NCBI GenBank assembly: GCA_029204225.1
Contig: CM055102.1
Coordinates: 7,608,587-7,672,586, forward strand
From: Diphasiastrum complanatum
Taxonomy: Eukaryota > Streptophyta > Lycopodiopsida > Lycopodiales > Lycopodiaceae
Reading direction: 5' to 3'
DNA length: 64,000 bases
Position numbers and translations under genes: made by a program. Below the pieces are notes generated by a model, which did not search any database, was not told where the DNA came from, and was given only the letters and a program-made list of their open reading frames with translations. This document shows, piece by piece, positions 34,457 through 46,119 of this stretch. Numbering within the stretch: position 1 is the stretch's first letter; every line of letters starts with the position of its first letter.

Positions 34457-35319
34457 TGGTATCAGAGTAGCGATAGTCCTGCGTGCCTGATCAGTGGATA
34501 CAGCTTGTCACAAGCTCCGCAACGAAGTGAGAAAGTCCTTCACGGGAGGTGAAAGCTTGGAGAGACAAAAACGGTTGGAAGAAATTCCTCTTTGGTGTAT
34601 TTTGTAGGGTTGGAGCTCATAATCATCTGTGGGGAACAAAAGCATGGTCTCGGAGGCATCAGAAAGGTCAGAGCAGCATCAGACAGATTGAAAATTTGTT
34701 GAGTGGGGGAGATTTTTACAATACTTTCTAGTTATTGTGGAAAGTGCTATTTGTGTGAGAGGTTTGCCAAGAAATCTCTCATTTGTCTGTTTGGAGTACC
34801 GCAAATCACACTAGACAGTGGCTAGTACTACCATTCAGAGTTAGAAGGCTTCATACTTTTCACATTACTGATCTTTGTCTTTTGATCGATCACACATTTC
34901 AAAATCTTTCCAAAGAGGAGACGGCATAGCCGTTGCGCCGAAGTGGGGAGTCTAGAATATTCCCTCTGAAAGTTCTTATATTCCCTCTATTTTTAATCTT
35001 TTCCATACCAATATTGGATTGACGTGCCAGAGGTAGGAAAAATCTCGAGCAGTCGTACATTCGTGCGTCATATAGATATAGCATATCCGTACCAATATCG
35101 GATCGACGCGCCAGAGGTAAAGAAAACCAAGAGCAGTCGTACATCTGCGCGTCGTACCCATATCACATATCAATACCAATATCGGAACGACGCGCCAGAG
35201 GTAAAGAGAATCCCGAGTAGTCGTGCACTTGCGCGTCGTACCGATATCAGGTGTACAACGAAAAATTTACAGTTCTATGGTGTGAATAAATTTTGTGATC
35301 CAGACTCATCTATTCAGTA
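34457..35319 (+). other. Element B primer-binding site and leader
   Basis: TGGTATCAGAGT at 34457-34468 differs from the consensus at its last base. The 850-base leader before the gag ATG has no coding frame and ends with an 84-bp minisatellite. Confidence 0.85.
35006..35257 (+). repeat. 84-bp minisatellite, three copies, in B leader
   Basis: Units start at 35006, 35090 and 35174 with TACCAATAT(C/T)GGA and contain GACGCGCCAGAGGTA and GCAGTCGTACAT-like words. GC-rich compared with the surroundings. Confidence 0.95.
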
Positions 35320-35450
35320 ATGGCAACTCTAAGCGAGAGTGTTCTTAATGAGTCAAACAAATTGGAAGGTGTCGTCAACTATGCAGTTTGGAAATTCAAA
35401 CTGAAGAACATTTTGATGGAAAAGGAGCTATGGGAGATCGTGACCCCCAT
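35320..35450 (+). pseudogene. Element B gag, N-terminal 43 codons
   Basis: ATG at 35320 opens MATLSESVLNESNKLEG, then NYAVWKFKLKNILME and ELWEIVTP, a copia gag start. It stops at the inversion breakpoint near 35450. The continuing gag sequence is on the minus strand from 44307. Confidence 0.9.
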
Positions 35451-35451
35451 C

Positions 35452-36500
35452 TCTCCATGATAATCTTCGAGGGTGATGATAGGAGAATCCTTTTGAGAAT
35501 ATTTGATCTTAGCCTCCTCAAACATGTATTTTTGATTCTCATGGAAAATAACATCCCTACTCTCAATTGTAACTGAGGTAGAGGGAACATAGATTCTGTA
35601 AGCCTTCTTGTTGGATGAGTATCCAACCATGATCTCTTTGACTGAATTTGGATCATCTCTTTTCCTTGTTTCCAAGGGTACATGAACAAATGAAGCACAT
35701 CCAAAAACTCTAAGGTGATCAACCTTAGGTTTCTTCTTAAACAAGACTTCGTATGGTGATCTTCCTACAAATTCATTGTGAGGTAATCTATTGCACAAAT
35801 AGTTGCTTCTCCCCAATATTCAATAGGCAAAGAAGCTTCAACTCGGATTTCTTTATCACATTCACATAGAGATCAATTTTTTCTTTCAGCAACTTCATTT
35901 TGAGATGGAGAATAAGCACAAGAAAACTCTCTCTTAATCCCTTCAACCTCACAATAATCATAGAACTTGTTGGAGATGTATTCACTTCCTCCATCACATC
36001 TTAAAGCTTTAACTTTGAAAGAAAACTGTTTCTCAACATAAGCTTTGAAGACTAGGAAGTAATCAAATACCACAGCTTTTGAAGAAAGTAAGTACAACCA
36101 AGTATATCTTGTAAAATCATCAATGAAGGTAACAAAACAAGTTGCATCACCAATACTTTTTGAGGAAGAAAAATGAACATCCGAGTGAATTGATTCCAAA
36201 GGATGAGAAGTCTTAATAAAAGACTTTTGATATGGCTTTCTATGTGATTTTGCAATAGCAAAAGCCTCACAAGGCTTGATATCTTTGGAAAGTGATCTTG
36301 GAAGGCCAATAGCCTTATAATTCTTGATCATAGAAAGCATAGACTTATGCCATAACTCCTCCTTAGACATAAGAGCAATTTCACAAAAGTTTGCAGTCTC
36401 AGAAGAATTCAACTTGAAGATACCACCATATCTAGATCCATTAGCTAGGATCTCATCATATTTCTTGATAAAGCAAGTATTGGAGTTGAATTTTAACAGC
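35452..36500 (-). pseudogene. Element X: pre-integrase, integrase and hinge
   Basis: Frames 35873-36412 and 35379-35816. GAG-pre-integrase (EELWHKSMLSMIKNY, then CEAFAIAKSHR) leads into the integrase core (IHSDVHFSS for the first Asp, FIDDFTRYTWLYLL, LRCDGGSEYISNKF for the second Asp, SPSQNEVAERKN for Glu) and the C-terminal part (LRVFGCASFVHVPLETRKRD, RDVIFHE). Normal HSDVCGP is HSDVHFSS. The hinge ends DYHGEMG at 35452. RT of X continues on the plus strand at 44307. Frameshifted near 35850 but well preserved. Confidence 0.9.
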
Positions 36501-36602
36501 TTGTTTCACTGGAGTACCGTGTATCCAAGACTAGGAGTATACTGTGTCTTATGTACTGGTCATGGACATAACAAGAACCCATGTAGCTCGAGCTCCTTCT
36601 AG

Positions 36603-36706
36603 GCCAAATTTGGCATTTACAATATCTAACAACAACCTCACATAGAAAAAACTTTGTGACAAGCCTATAGTCAAGATATATGATTTTTCATTTTCAACAA
36701 TTGCAC
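36603..36706 (-). mobile_element. Element X: start of 5' LTR
   Basis: Minus strand reads TTGAAAATGAAAAATCAT, then ATCTTGACTATAGGCTTGTCA, matching the start of the LTR at 52887. Only about 100 bases remain before X pol-related sequence. It abuts the RNase H half of E (here called M). Confidence 0.75.
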
Positions 36707-37062
36707 AAACATCCTACAAAGCAGAATATGTTGCAGCAGCCAAGATGGCGAACGAGCTTACATGACTCAAGCAGTTCCTTGACGAACTGGGAGAGAACTC
36801 CAACAAGCCGCTGCTACTATTCATGGATAATACATCCGCCATTCATCTGACGAAGGATCCAGTGTTTCATTCCAGGACGAAACACATTGCTATCAAATAT
36901 CATCTGATAAGAAATCTGGTTGAGAAAGACAAGCTGAAGATCGAGTTTATTCCAACGAAGCAGATGGTGGCTGATATATTTACGAAGCCTCTTGACAAGG
37001 CAATTTTTGAGAAGCGACGTGCAAGCTTAGAAATCAGAAAAATACCAGCTTTGAGAGGGAGC
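36707..37062 (+). pseudogene. Element M (3' half of E): RNase H end
   Basis: Frame reading TSYKAEYVAAAKMANEL, one stop, LKQFLDELGE, FMDNTSAIHLTKDPVFHSR, HYHLIRNLVE-like sequence and ADIFTKPLDK, the C-terminal part of copia RNase H. It begins just where the E RNase H (minus strand, 53475) ends. A purine tract (TTTGAGAGGGAGC) closes it before the LTR at 37063. Confidence 0.85.
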
Positions 37063-37804
37063 TGAAGAAACTATTAGTTTCTGTCTTTCAAAGCCTTAGC
37101 ATTTTGAACTATGTTTCACACGGTGTGCATTTTTGAACTGTTTTGTCACACAGTTCGCATTTTTTGGTCATGAGAAAAATTCATCCCTAGGCCTAAAACA
37201 CTTAGAAAATAATTCTGGCAACTTTTGTCGACACTGTCGCGTTTTTCGCATTTTTATGAAAAATGAGACACTGTCTCCAATGCCTTGGAAAAATTTTCTG
37301 GCCCAACCTTCGCATTTTTCGCCCTTCGGGAAAAATGTGACACAATGTCTCCAATGCCTTAGAAAAATTTTCTAGCCCAACTTTTGCATTTTTCGCCCTT
37401 CGGAAAAAAGGCAACATTGTCTCTCAAATGCCTTAAAAATATTTTTAGGCCTACCTTCGGGCTTTTGCCTTTTTTAGGAAAAAGCGAAGGTGCTCTTATG
37501 TGCCCTTGAAATAGCGAAGGTGCCCCTAAAAAGACGACATTGTCCAAAATCTTAAAAAGGGTCTTTAAGCAAAAGGCGAAGGCCTGCAGCATGAAGGCAC
37601 TATCCAATGGGCAGAAGGCAGCTAATGCACGAACAACAGGAGAAGGTCAGACGACACGACACGACACGAATTTGTTCACGACATGAAATCCTTCACGATC
37701 AAACAAGTATCATGTAGTACAGCTTCCTGATCTGATATGATGTCGTCAGCAGAAGCGCGTTAGGACATGTCTACTCTGCCACTCTTGTAATCTGAGATTT
37801 GTTG
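37063..37804 (+). mobile_element. Element M/E: 3' LTR, truncated
   Basis: Starts TGAAGAAACTATTAG after the polypurine tract. It matches, in opposite orientation, the 1.2-kb LTR of E at 55967-57182, but stops near 37804 where an A-type LTR end begins, so about 470 bases are missing. Confidence 0.85.
37267..37482 (+). repeat. 72-bp tandem repeat in M/E LTR, ~3 copies
   Basis: Units start at 37267, 37339 and 37411 with GACAC/GCAAC-TGTCTC, then AATGCCTT, AAAAATTTTCT and GCATTTTTCGCCCTTCGG. Similar units lie in the E LTR at about 56690-56980. Confidence 0.85.
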
Positions 37805-37808
37805 TTGT

Positions 37809-37925
37809 TGTTGATTTCACACGTGTGGATTGTCCATATGTACTTGTGATCTCCTAAGGTGTGTAGATGCACCAAGATCAAGACTAGATTGAGACTCAAG
37901 ATCTATCTTTGATTCTATGGCAATC
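37809..37925 (-). mobile_element. Element A: end of 3' LTR
   Basis: Reverse copy of the last ~117 bases of LTR A (GATTTCACACGTGTGGA onwards). It follows A pol remnants on the minus strand, as a 3' LTR should. Confidence 0.8.
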
Positions 37926-39233
37926 AAGATCATAAGATGTGAAACAATGATGATTTTCAAGATTATGCTTTCTAGCTTGACTAGTCCACATACAATGAAC
38001 TATATCCATGATGGATCTAATGATGATATCAAAGACTACCTTGATCTTTTTTAGGCTAGTTACTCTCTCAAGGATGTAAGTGTCCACTTTGGATGCTTCA
38101 CTTAATCTCAAGAGGAGTTTACAATTTGCCTCAAAACATGTGAAAACATGATTTTCAAAAAAGTGAGTACCAAGCTCAATCTTGCTCTTACTAGAACCAA
38201 GAGCATACTTTTGACAATACAATATCTTGCTTTAAAAAAGTATTGGAAACATATCTAAGTAAATAATGACAAGAAACATGTCCATACCATAAGCATCATA
38301 CAAAACTAGTATAGCTTTTCTTGAACTTTGAGATCCAAAAAATTCAATGAAGAAAGATAGCATTTCAAGCAAAGAAAGAGAAGCATATACGAATGTGTTG
38401 TAGTAGATACAACATGAAAGATGCCCCTCTTTGCCATGTAAGGTGAGCCGTAAAGACTCAGCCATGCATCTTGAAGATCTTCTTGAAATCATATGAAGAA
38501 GAAACTCCTCCTCACACCTTGGCCCCATCATAACTTGAATACCTTCAAAAAAGATAACTTGTGATGCTTCTTGAGAAGCCTTGATCTCGGCCACTTCCAA
38601 GATTGAATCTTCATGCAACATGACATCTCTATTCACAATCACTTTTGAAATAGAGAGTGTAAAGACACTAAAGGCCTCCTTGATGGATGAGTATCCAATC
38701 ATGATCCATGAGCTTGGATCATCCTTCCTCCTTGTTTCCAAGGGAATATGTGCAAAGCAAGCACTACCAAATTCACTAAGGTGATCAACCTTAGACTTCA
38801 TCTTGAATCAAACTTCATATGGTGCTATTCCTTCAAGAGCTCCAATACTCCTCAAAGCTTTGATCTTCAATGAGAATTTCTTCTCAACATATGCTTTGAA
38901 TAATAAGGAATAATGATACACCATAATACTTGAAGGGAGAAGATATGTGCATCTTGTGTGATCATCCTCCTTTGAAATATTGGACATATAAGAAACATCA
39001 AGAGAGTTTGCACTCTCACTTGGATCCAATTTGTAGATGCCTTCAAATCTTGATCCATATGCAAGGATCTCACCATCCTTCTTGATCACACAATTGTCAA
39101 TATTGAAATTGACATCAAAGCCACTATCAAGAAGTTGGCCAACACTTAAGATGTTCTTTGTAAGCTTTGGGACAAAAAGAACATTGTTGAGGAAGAAATC
39201 TTTGGAAGATGCAAAGCTTCAAGGGAATAATCC
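37896..39233 (-). pseudogene. Element A: decayed integrase-RT remnants
   Basis: Minus-strand frames 38808-39089 (pre-integrase: KKDGEILAYGSRFEGIYKL, then a deletion joining to the core end FKAYVEKKFSLKIKALRS), 38232-38801 (integrase C-terminal KVDHLSEFGSACFAHIPLE, hinge RSSRCMAESLRLTLHGKE) and 37896-38222 (RT tail FEANCKLLLRLSEASKVD). The integrase catalytic core and the RT active site are lost. The hinge and tail pieces resemble remnant F. Confidence 0.8.
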
Positions 39234-40123
39234 CTACTCCTTCAATATTGCACTCATGCTTACTTGCAATGTATATGGTCTTCTTGACTCCATCCTAAGG
39301 CATAATAGATGAAAAAGAGTGCTTGGAGCCACACGTATGTGAAGATGCTCCACTATCAATATACCATGAGTCATCCTTGTTGAAGGTGGAAGAGGAGAAG
39401 CTTGATGCCATAAGAGAGCCTTCTCCATCACTTGCAATATAGTCTTCTTTCTCATTGGTGATGTTGGCTTGATTGAGTTGATTCTTTTTCTTGAAGCAAT
39501 TGGTGGCATAATGGCCTTTCTTGCCACAATAAAAGCACTTCGTCTTCTTCTTCTTGAGATTTGAAGTAGAATCATGAGAGGTATCCTGCTCCTCCTCTTC
39601 ATCTTGGTCTTTAGCTTTGTCATTAGAGAAGTGATGGTGTTGCTTCTTACTCCTCTCTTTGTGTTGGCAAATAGAACTTTGTCGTCATCATGATTGAGTG
39701 ATAGCTTGTCCATCCTCAAGAGTTTGTACTCTTGTCTTGATTCTTCAGAAATAAGCACACTTTGAAGGGCCTCCAAACTTGGTAGCTCCTCCTTAATGGC
39801 ATAGGATTGGACAAGGTTGTCATATTCATCTCTCAAGCCATTGAGAATGACTTGGACTAGCTCACTTTGATTGATTGAGTCACCAATACATGCAAGCTCC
39901 CTATGAATATCCTTGACTCTCAAAACATAATTAGATGCACTCTCATCACTCTTTTGACTACTTTGGAAGATTTGATTTCTAAGAGTGAGGAACCTAGAGG
40001 TGTTCTTAGTCTCATAGATGGACTTGAGACAATCCCAAGCTTCCTTGGATGTAGAACAATCACCAATCTCCCTCAATATCTCATTAGAGACATTCATCTT
40101 AATGTAGTGGAGAGCCATCCTAG
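39234..40123 (-). pseudogene. Element A: gag C-terminal part, zinc knuckle, protease
   Basis: 294-codon frame beginning MALHYIKMNVSNEI, then SKEAWDCLKSIYETK and YVLRVKDIHRELACIG (UBN2). After a frameshift, a neighbouring frame reads CFYCGKKGHYATNC (CCHC, near 39510) and [11 protein letters not shown] (protease active site, near 39360). It continues the gag started at 34018, interrupted by element B. Confidence 0.9.
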
Positions 40124-40128
40124 CCCTC

Positions 40129-40390
40129 CGTCGAGAATTAGATATGCAACATCAAGCATTCACCATAAGCAATCACCACAAGAAGGCGGAAGAAGAACAC
40201 ATACTGTCACTCTATCACACTAACACATACAGAATGTAAAATGTACAAATAAACCCTGAACCCTGATAGAGAGAGAAAACCTATGAGTAGACTAATAGAC
40301 TAGCCTACGACTATTGACAGCTGGTCACAACTGTCAACATTAATGTGCATTGTAAATAGTAACAATGAAGTTTATCATTGATTTCTAACA
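40129..40390 (-). mobile_element. Element B: 3' LTR (262 bp)
   Basis: Inverted copy of 34195-34456 with few differences. On the minus strand it follows the purine tract TGAGGGAGAG and ends ATTCTCGACG; the expected final CA reads CG. Flank GAGGG begins the remaining gag of A. Confidence 0.92.
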
Positions 40391-41967
40391 CTCTCCCTCA
40401 GTGATAAAATTACATTTTTCTATCCCTAATAGAGTACGAAACCTCTCAAATTTACATCTACCTAATGACTTAGTAAAAATATTTGCCTTTTGATCTTCAG
40501 ATTTACAAAAAACAAGATCAATGGCTCCATCAAGAATTTTCTCTCGAACAAAATGGTAGTGTATTTCGATGTGCTTGGTTCGAACATATAAAACTGAATT
40601 TTTGGCAAGGTGAATGCAACTTTGATTATCGCAAGATATAGTAGTCGCATCCACCTGTGGTTGACCTAGATGCAATCTTCGTAACCATACCGCTTCTTGT
40701 GTAGCATTGTTGAGTGCTCGATATTCAGCTTTCGTCGATGATAAGACTACTGTAGGTTGCTTTTTGCTGCTCCATGAAATTGCAGTTGTACCATAACTGA
40801 ATGTATGACCACTTGTAGATCTTCTGTCATCAATATTACCTGCCCAATCGGCATCTGTATAACCTACAACATTGGCATTTCAGGCTGATCATACTTCAAA
40901 CCAAAATTCAATGTCCCTCGAATGTATCTGAGAATACGCTTAGCAGACTTCCAGTATGCTTGACTAGGATCTTGCATAAATTGACTAACACCACCAACAA
41001 CATAAGAAATATCAGGTCGTGTGCGTGTCAAATAATTCAAACTACCCACCAACTGTCTATACAAATAAGCATCCACTTTTTCAGATTCATCATATGCAGT
41101 AAGCTTCATGTTGACATCCATAGGTGTACTCAAAGGCTTACAATCTTGCATATTGAACTTATAAAGCAAATCTCGTGCATATTTGTTTTGTGTAAGAAAG
41201 ACCATGTCTTCCTTTTGCCATATTTCAATGCCAAGACAATAGTGCATCAATCCTAGATCACTCATGTCAAAAGCTTTGAAAATGTCTGATTTTATTTCAT
41301 CAATTAAGCTTTCATTACTTCCTGTAATAATCAAATCATCCACGCACAACACAATCAACACTATATCTGAATCTTGCCTTAGAATGTAAAGATTAGGACC
41401 AGCATCACTCTTTATCATTCCCTTTCGCTTGAAGTGTTCATCAATGCAAGAGTACCACGCCCGTGGTGCTTGCTTCAATCCATAAATGGCCTTGTTGAGC
41501 TTACAAACGAGATGCTCTCTCCCTGGCTCAACAAATCCTTGAGGTTGTACTAAGTACACCTCTTCATCCAGCACTCCATTAAGAAAAGCAGATTTAACGT
41601 CCATTTGCTGGATCTTCCAACCATAGAAAGCAGAAATAGCAATGATAGAACGTATAATTACCATCTTAGCTATGGGTGCAAAGGTTTCTTCAAAATCAAT
41701 ACCTTCATGCTGCTCAAATCCTCTCGCAACCAACCATGCTTTATACTTGTTGAGTTTCCCATCAGCTCCATATTTGATCTTGTATATCCATTTGCAAGTG
41801 ATAGACGTCTTACCATCAGGTAGCTCAACCAAGTTCGACGTCCTATTTTTTGATATAGCTTCCATTTCTATTTCCATAGCTTCACGCCACTCCTTGTGCT
41901 CCTTTGCGTTATCAAAAGTTTTTGGTTCCTGAGCCTTGAGCACATAACCCATTAGGGCTAGATTCAT
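40391..41967 (-). pseudogene. Element B: reverse transcriptase and RNase H
   Basis: The 367-codon frame 40864-41967 spans RT: WREAMEIEMEAISKNRT, CKWIYKIKYGADGKLNKYKA, FEETFAPIAKM, QMDVKSAFLNGVLDEEVYL, KAIYGLKQAPRAWYS, the catalytic block LCVDDLIITGS (usually YVDD), LGLMHYCLGIEIWQ, YLTRTRPDISY. RNase H follows in shifted frames, including 40385-40675 (DNQSCIHLAKNSVLYVRTKH, ANIFTKSLGRCKF). One frameshift near 40870 is the main lesion, so this is among the best-preserved RTs in the window. It copies element RNA in cytoplasmic particles. Confidence 0.93.
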
Positions 41968-42018
41968 CTCTAATCTTGTAGGAGGTTTTTGATTTCTACT
42001 TGATCTTCTAAGCTCTCC

Positions 42019-43533
42019 CTACTCACTTGATTCGGGAGTATCTCCCTTATCAGCATCACTTGTTACTGACAAGTACCACTTAGGCACTCTCCTAGGAATC
42101 TCATTATTGACCCTGTCTTTTTCCATTGGCTCTTCCATATCGACACCAACTTCTTTCTTCACTTGCATTTTAGCTTTATCATCAAAGAGATCAATTGTCA
42201 ATTTTATTTGGTCATTTTGACCCATCTCATCAAAAGTAGCATCTCTGAAAATCACGATCTTTTGTGCATCTGTGTCATACATCATGTATGCCTTGGCTCT
42301 TTCATCATATCCAAGGAAAATAAACTTAACAGCTTTTGCATCCAGCTTCTTTCGTTTTTCATCAGGTACATGAGCGTAAGCATCACAACCAAATATTCGT
42401 AAATGAGAAACATTAGGTTTCTTTCCAGTAAAAGTTTCGTAAGGTGTCTTACCCTCCATGGACTTCATAGGACACCGATTCAAGATATGAGTAGCTGTGT
42501 TGCATGCTTCTGCCCAGAAAGTATTTGGCAAACCCTTGCTCTTAAGCATTGCCCTAGCCATCTCCACAATGGATCTGTTTTTCCGTTCTACAGCTCCGTT
42601 CTATTGTGGTGAATAGGGTGTAGTGGTTTGTCTCTTGATCCCCTGAACCTTGCAGAAATTTATAAACTCTGTTGAAAAATATTCACCACCACCATCTGAT
42701 TTGAGGGTCTTAATATAACAACCTGTTTGTTTTTCAACTAGAGCCTTGAACTCTCTAAACTTGGCAAAAGCATCGGATTTCTTGCTTATGAAATAAATCC
42801 AGATATGTCTACTATAGTCATCAATGAATGTGATGAAATAGTAACAACCACTAATGGACCTAGTTTGTATTGGTCCACACAGATCACTATGAACAAGAGC
42901 AAGAATGCCATTGGCTCTTCTTGCTCCATCTTTGGAAAATCTCTCTCTATGCTGTTTTCTCAAAATGCAACCCTCACAAATTTTTCCTTCAAAAGAGATA
43001 TCAGGCAATCCAACAACTAGATTACCTCTTTTAAGGATTTGCAAGCGTTGAGCACTGATATGACCGAACCTTTGATGCCAAAGATCACTTCGACTATCAA
43101 TAGTGCTTACCATAGCTTGAGTAAAAGATCTCGCATTCAATTTGTAGAGTCGATTTCCGTTGACTCTAGCTCCTGTAGCAATCACTTTGTAGTGATTCTT
43201 GATGTCTTTGACAAGACATTTGTCATTGTCAAACTCAACCTTGAGTTGTTGATCAGCCATCATCCCAATAGATAGTAGATTGTTAGCTAAGCCAGGTACA
43301 TATTGCACATTGCTTATATGCTTTATCTTCCCGTTGGCTAACTTCACTGGTACCACTCCAACTCCTTTAATAGATAGCAATTTGCCATCAACTTGTCCAA
43401 CTTCATCACCATTGTCAATTTTCTTGAGTTCTGAAATCCACTCTTTCCTTGAAGTCATGTGCTTGGATGCACCACTATCAATGTACCAGGTATCCTTGGC
43501 TTCATCACTTGTCATTAATGTTGTAATGAACAA
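42019..43533 (-). pseudogene. Element B: protease, integrase and hinge
   Basis: Frame 42601-43533: protease active site [13 protein letters not shown] near residue 16, pre-integrase [16 protein letters not shown] and [11 protein letters not shown], integrase core [15 protein letters not shown] (first Asp), [28 protein letters not shown] (second Asp), ending PYSPQ and one stop (TAG) just before NGAVERKNR, where the catalytic Glu lies. Frame 42019-42567 continues with integrase C-terminal HLRIFGCDAYAHVPDEKRKK and an acidic hinge. Catalytic residues are all present; only this stop and one near 42016 interrupt. Confidence 0.93.
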
Positions 43534-44306
43534 TTTTGAACTCTCACCTGTGTCATCTTCATATTGATCATCATCGTATTGATGTTGATCAGTATAATTG
43601 TCTTCATAATAATAGTCATCAAATTGATGTTGATCAGCATAATTTCTCGCTTGTCATTTGTCTTTTCTTTGTTCCATCTCCTTCTGTTTCTTGAAGCATT
43701 CACGCTCCCAGTGACCAAGTTTGTTGATTCAGACTGTCATTGACTTGCTCATGAAATTGTTGAAATGATCCTCGGCTTGAGTTTCCTCCTCTCGATTGAT
43801 ACTTTCCACGGCCAAATCTTCCACCTCGTCCTCTAACTGCAAGAGCTTGATCATAGCTCCTGTTACGATGATTCAAGTTCTCTTGACGTTGCTCTTCTTG
43901 CAAAAGCAATCCACCTAGTTTTTATAGGTTGGAAGATTTTCTCTTGTGACTATACTCGTCACAAACATCTAATGTGACTCACTCAGACTATTCAATGTCA
44001 ATTGCACGATCTCACGATCTTGTACTCGCTCTCCAACTGCTGCTAATTGATCACGGATCTCTTTGATCTTCAGTATGTGATCGGCAATAGTTTCACCATC
44101 ATCCATCCGCAATGTATGCAACTTTGTCTTTAAAAATAGTATTAGAGATGTATTTGTCGTTTCAAACAATGCCTTCAATGTATCCCACGCTTCTTTTGGT
44201 CCTTCTGAATCTGAAATATAGGAAATAATTGCATCTCTAACTGATAAGTTGATGACATTTTGGGCTTTCCGTCTTCTCCTATCAAGTGTCCGCTGATCTT
44301 CAATAT
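43534..44306 (-). pseudogene. Element B: gag middle and C-terminal part
   Basis: Frames 43969-44322 (TLDRRRRKAQNVINLSVRD, PKEAWDTLKALFETTNTS, MDDGETIADHILKIKEIR: UBN2) and 43700-43909, with an Arg/Gly-rich RNA-binding stretch (VRGRGGRFGRGKYQSRGG). A shifted Tyr/Asp/Gln-rich linker leads to the protease. At 44302-44308 the minus-strand gag ends and plus-strand RT of X begins: the right inversion breakpoint. Confidence 0.9.
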
Positions 44307-45200
44307 AATCAAGATGGCACAATCAACAAGTACAAGGCAAGACTTTGTGCAAAGGGTTTTGCTTAAGTTTATGGACTTGATTATGAAGAGACTTTTTCTC
44401 CAGTTGCAAAGATGGTATCAATTAGAATCATAATTTCTATTGTTTTTTTTTTTTTCAAATGGCGAGTTTTTCAACTAGATGTCTCAAATGCATTTTTAAA
44501 TGGATATCTAGAAGAAGAGATTTATATGGATCAACCTCTTGGGTTCATCCAAGACAAAACCAAGGTTTGCTTGCTTTTCAAAAGTCTCTATGGACTAAAG
44601 CAAACTCCAAAATCGTGGTATTCTCGACTTAACACTTTTCTTGACTCACTAGGATTTAATCTTAGTAACTATGATCCTTCCTTGTATGTCAAGTTTTATG
44701 ATAGAGATATTGTCATTCTTCTCATTTATGTTGATGATATTATCCTGACAGGAAGTTGTGTCAAGTTAGTTGAAGAAGCCAAAATTGCACTTGGAAATTC
44801 AAGATGCAAGATCTTGGAAAAAATCATTACATATTAGGATTAGAGATTGACTTACATATTGATGAATCTTTTGTATGTCAATCCAAGTATGCTCTTTCAA
44901 TGTTAAAGAAGTTCAATATGCTAGATTGTAAGAGTATTGATACTCCTATGGAGCATATTGTAAAAGACCCTAACAAAGGTGATGAAAGATCCTTCGTGGA
45001 CATCACTCTTTTTAGGAGTCTTATAGGCTCCTTAATTTGGCTCACTATAGCTAGGCCTGATATAAGTTTTAGTGTTCATAAGTTGATCCAAGCTATGCAA
45101 AATCCTATTATTCATCCTTGGAAAATGGCCAAAAGAGTACCTAGATACATATCTTCAACCTATGATTATGGTTTGTTATATAAAAGTATCTTTTCATAGT
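44307..45200 (+). pseudogene. Element X: reverse transcriptase
   Basis: Starts in a conserved RT motif (NQDGTINKYKARL at 44307-44345), then ETFSPVAKM, QLDVSNAFLNGYLEEEIYM, SLYGLKQTPKSWYSRL, the intact catalytic block LIYVDDIILTGS, a frameshift near 44810, YILGLEIDLHID and LTIARPDISFSVHKL. The frames are 44412-44837 and 44804-45199. The ~120 residues before NQDG, expected between hinge and RT, are missing. Confidence 0.92.
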
Positions 45201-45658
45201 TGGCTATTCTGACTCGAATTTTGCAAGTGATAAAGCAAATCAGAAATCTACAAGTGCATATGTCATATATCTTGGAGGAAATTTGATATCTTGGCTTTCC
45301 AAAAAGCAAGATATTATATCACTCTCATCTTGTGAAGCTGAATATAAGACACTTACTACTACAACAAAAGAAGTGCTTTGGATCAAGAGGTTGCTAGTGG
45401 AACTAAAGATAATCAAGGAAGATAATCTACCTGATCATGTGTGACAATATTTCAGCACAAGCCCTTGCCAACAATCCAATATTTCATACAAGGAGCAAAC
45501 ACATCGAGGTTGCACATCACTTCGTGAGAGAGAAGCTCATTGGAGAGAAAATCTACTTGGAGCACATCGACAATCATCTTGTATTGCAGATTTGCTCACC
45601 AAAGCTTTGAGCAAAAATTCCTTCATCAAGCATAGAGCCAATCTTGGAATAATACCAA
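45201..45658 (+). pseudogene. Element X: RNase H
   Basis: Reads VGYSDSNFASDKANQKSTSA, SWLSKKQDIISLSSCEAEYK, then in other frames ALANNPIFHTRSKHIEVAHH and LGIIP at the end, the normal RNase H order with frameshifts. It is cut at 45658 by the LTR of D; the last codons continue after D at about 52841. Confidence 0.88.
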
Positions 45659-46118
45659 TGTCATGGCCATATTCGGTTAAGGACCTGGAATAGTTCTAAT
45701 ATGGTAGATCGGCCCTCCGGTATTTGAGATTGTTGGTCACGCCATGATTTAATTCCATGTCAAGGCCAGTTTGTGACTAGACACTCTAATTGAGACATAT
45801 GGAGTATTGCATGTCTGTGTGACGGATATAGGCAGGAGGACTGCATGAAGAGACGTGATCTATTTATAGTTGACCTGCATGGGGGTTGCATGGTTTCATG
45901 CACAGGACTCTACTCTCTATATAATGAGGTAGGGATTCTCTCGTCGACATATTGGGTTTAGGTTACCAGGTTCTCTCTTCTCCTCTTGCTTCACATGGCA
46001 TGGCTTGGGGGCTAGATCCAGGTTTGATCTAAGATTGGTTGGGCGGTTTGGCTCCATTGTCTCTCTTATTGTGTTCTCCTATCCTCATCTTAGGGGGTTA
46101 TCCCTTATGCTCATTACA
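45659..46118 (+). mobile_element. Element D: 5' LTR (460 bp)
   Basis: TGTCATGGCC...CATTACA, paired with 52365-52840. Contains a TATA-like CTATATAATGAG near 45918. It inserts in the RNase H end of X. Confidence 0.93.
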
Positions 46119-46119
46119 T

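Noticed and set aside
44307-45200. Independent copia element inserted next to B
   Set aside because: It lacks LTR, gag and integrase on its left and begins mid-motif exactly where B gag is broken, so an inversion breakpoint explains it better.
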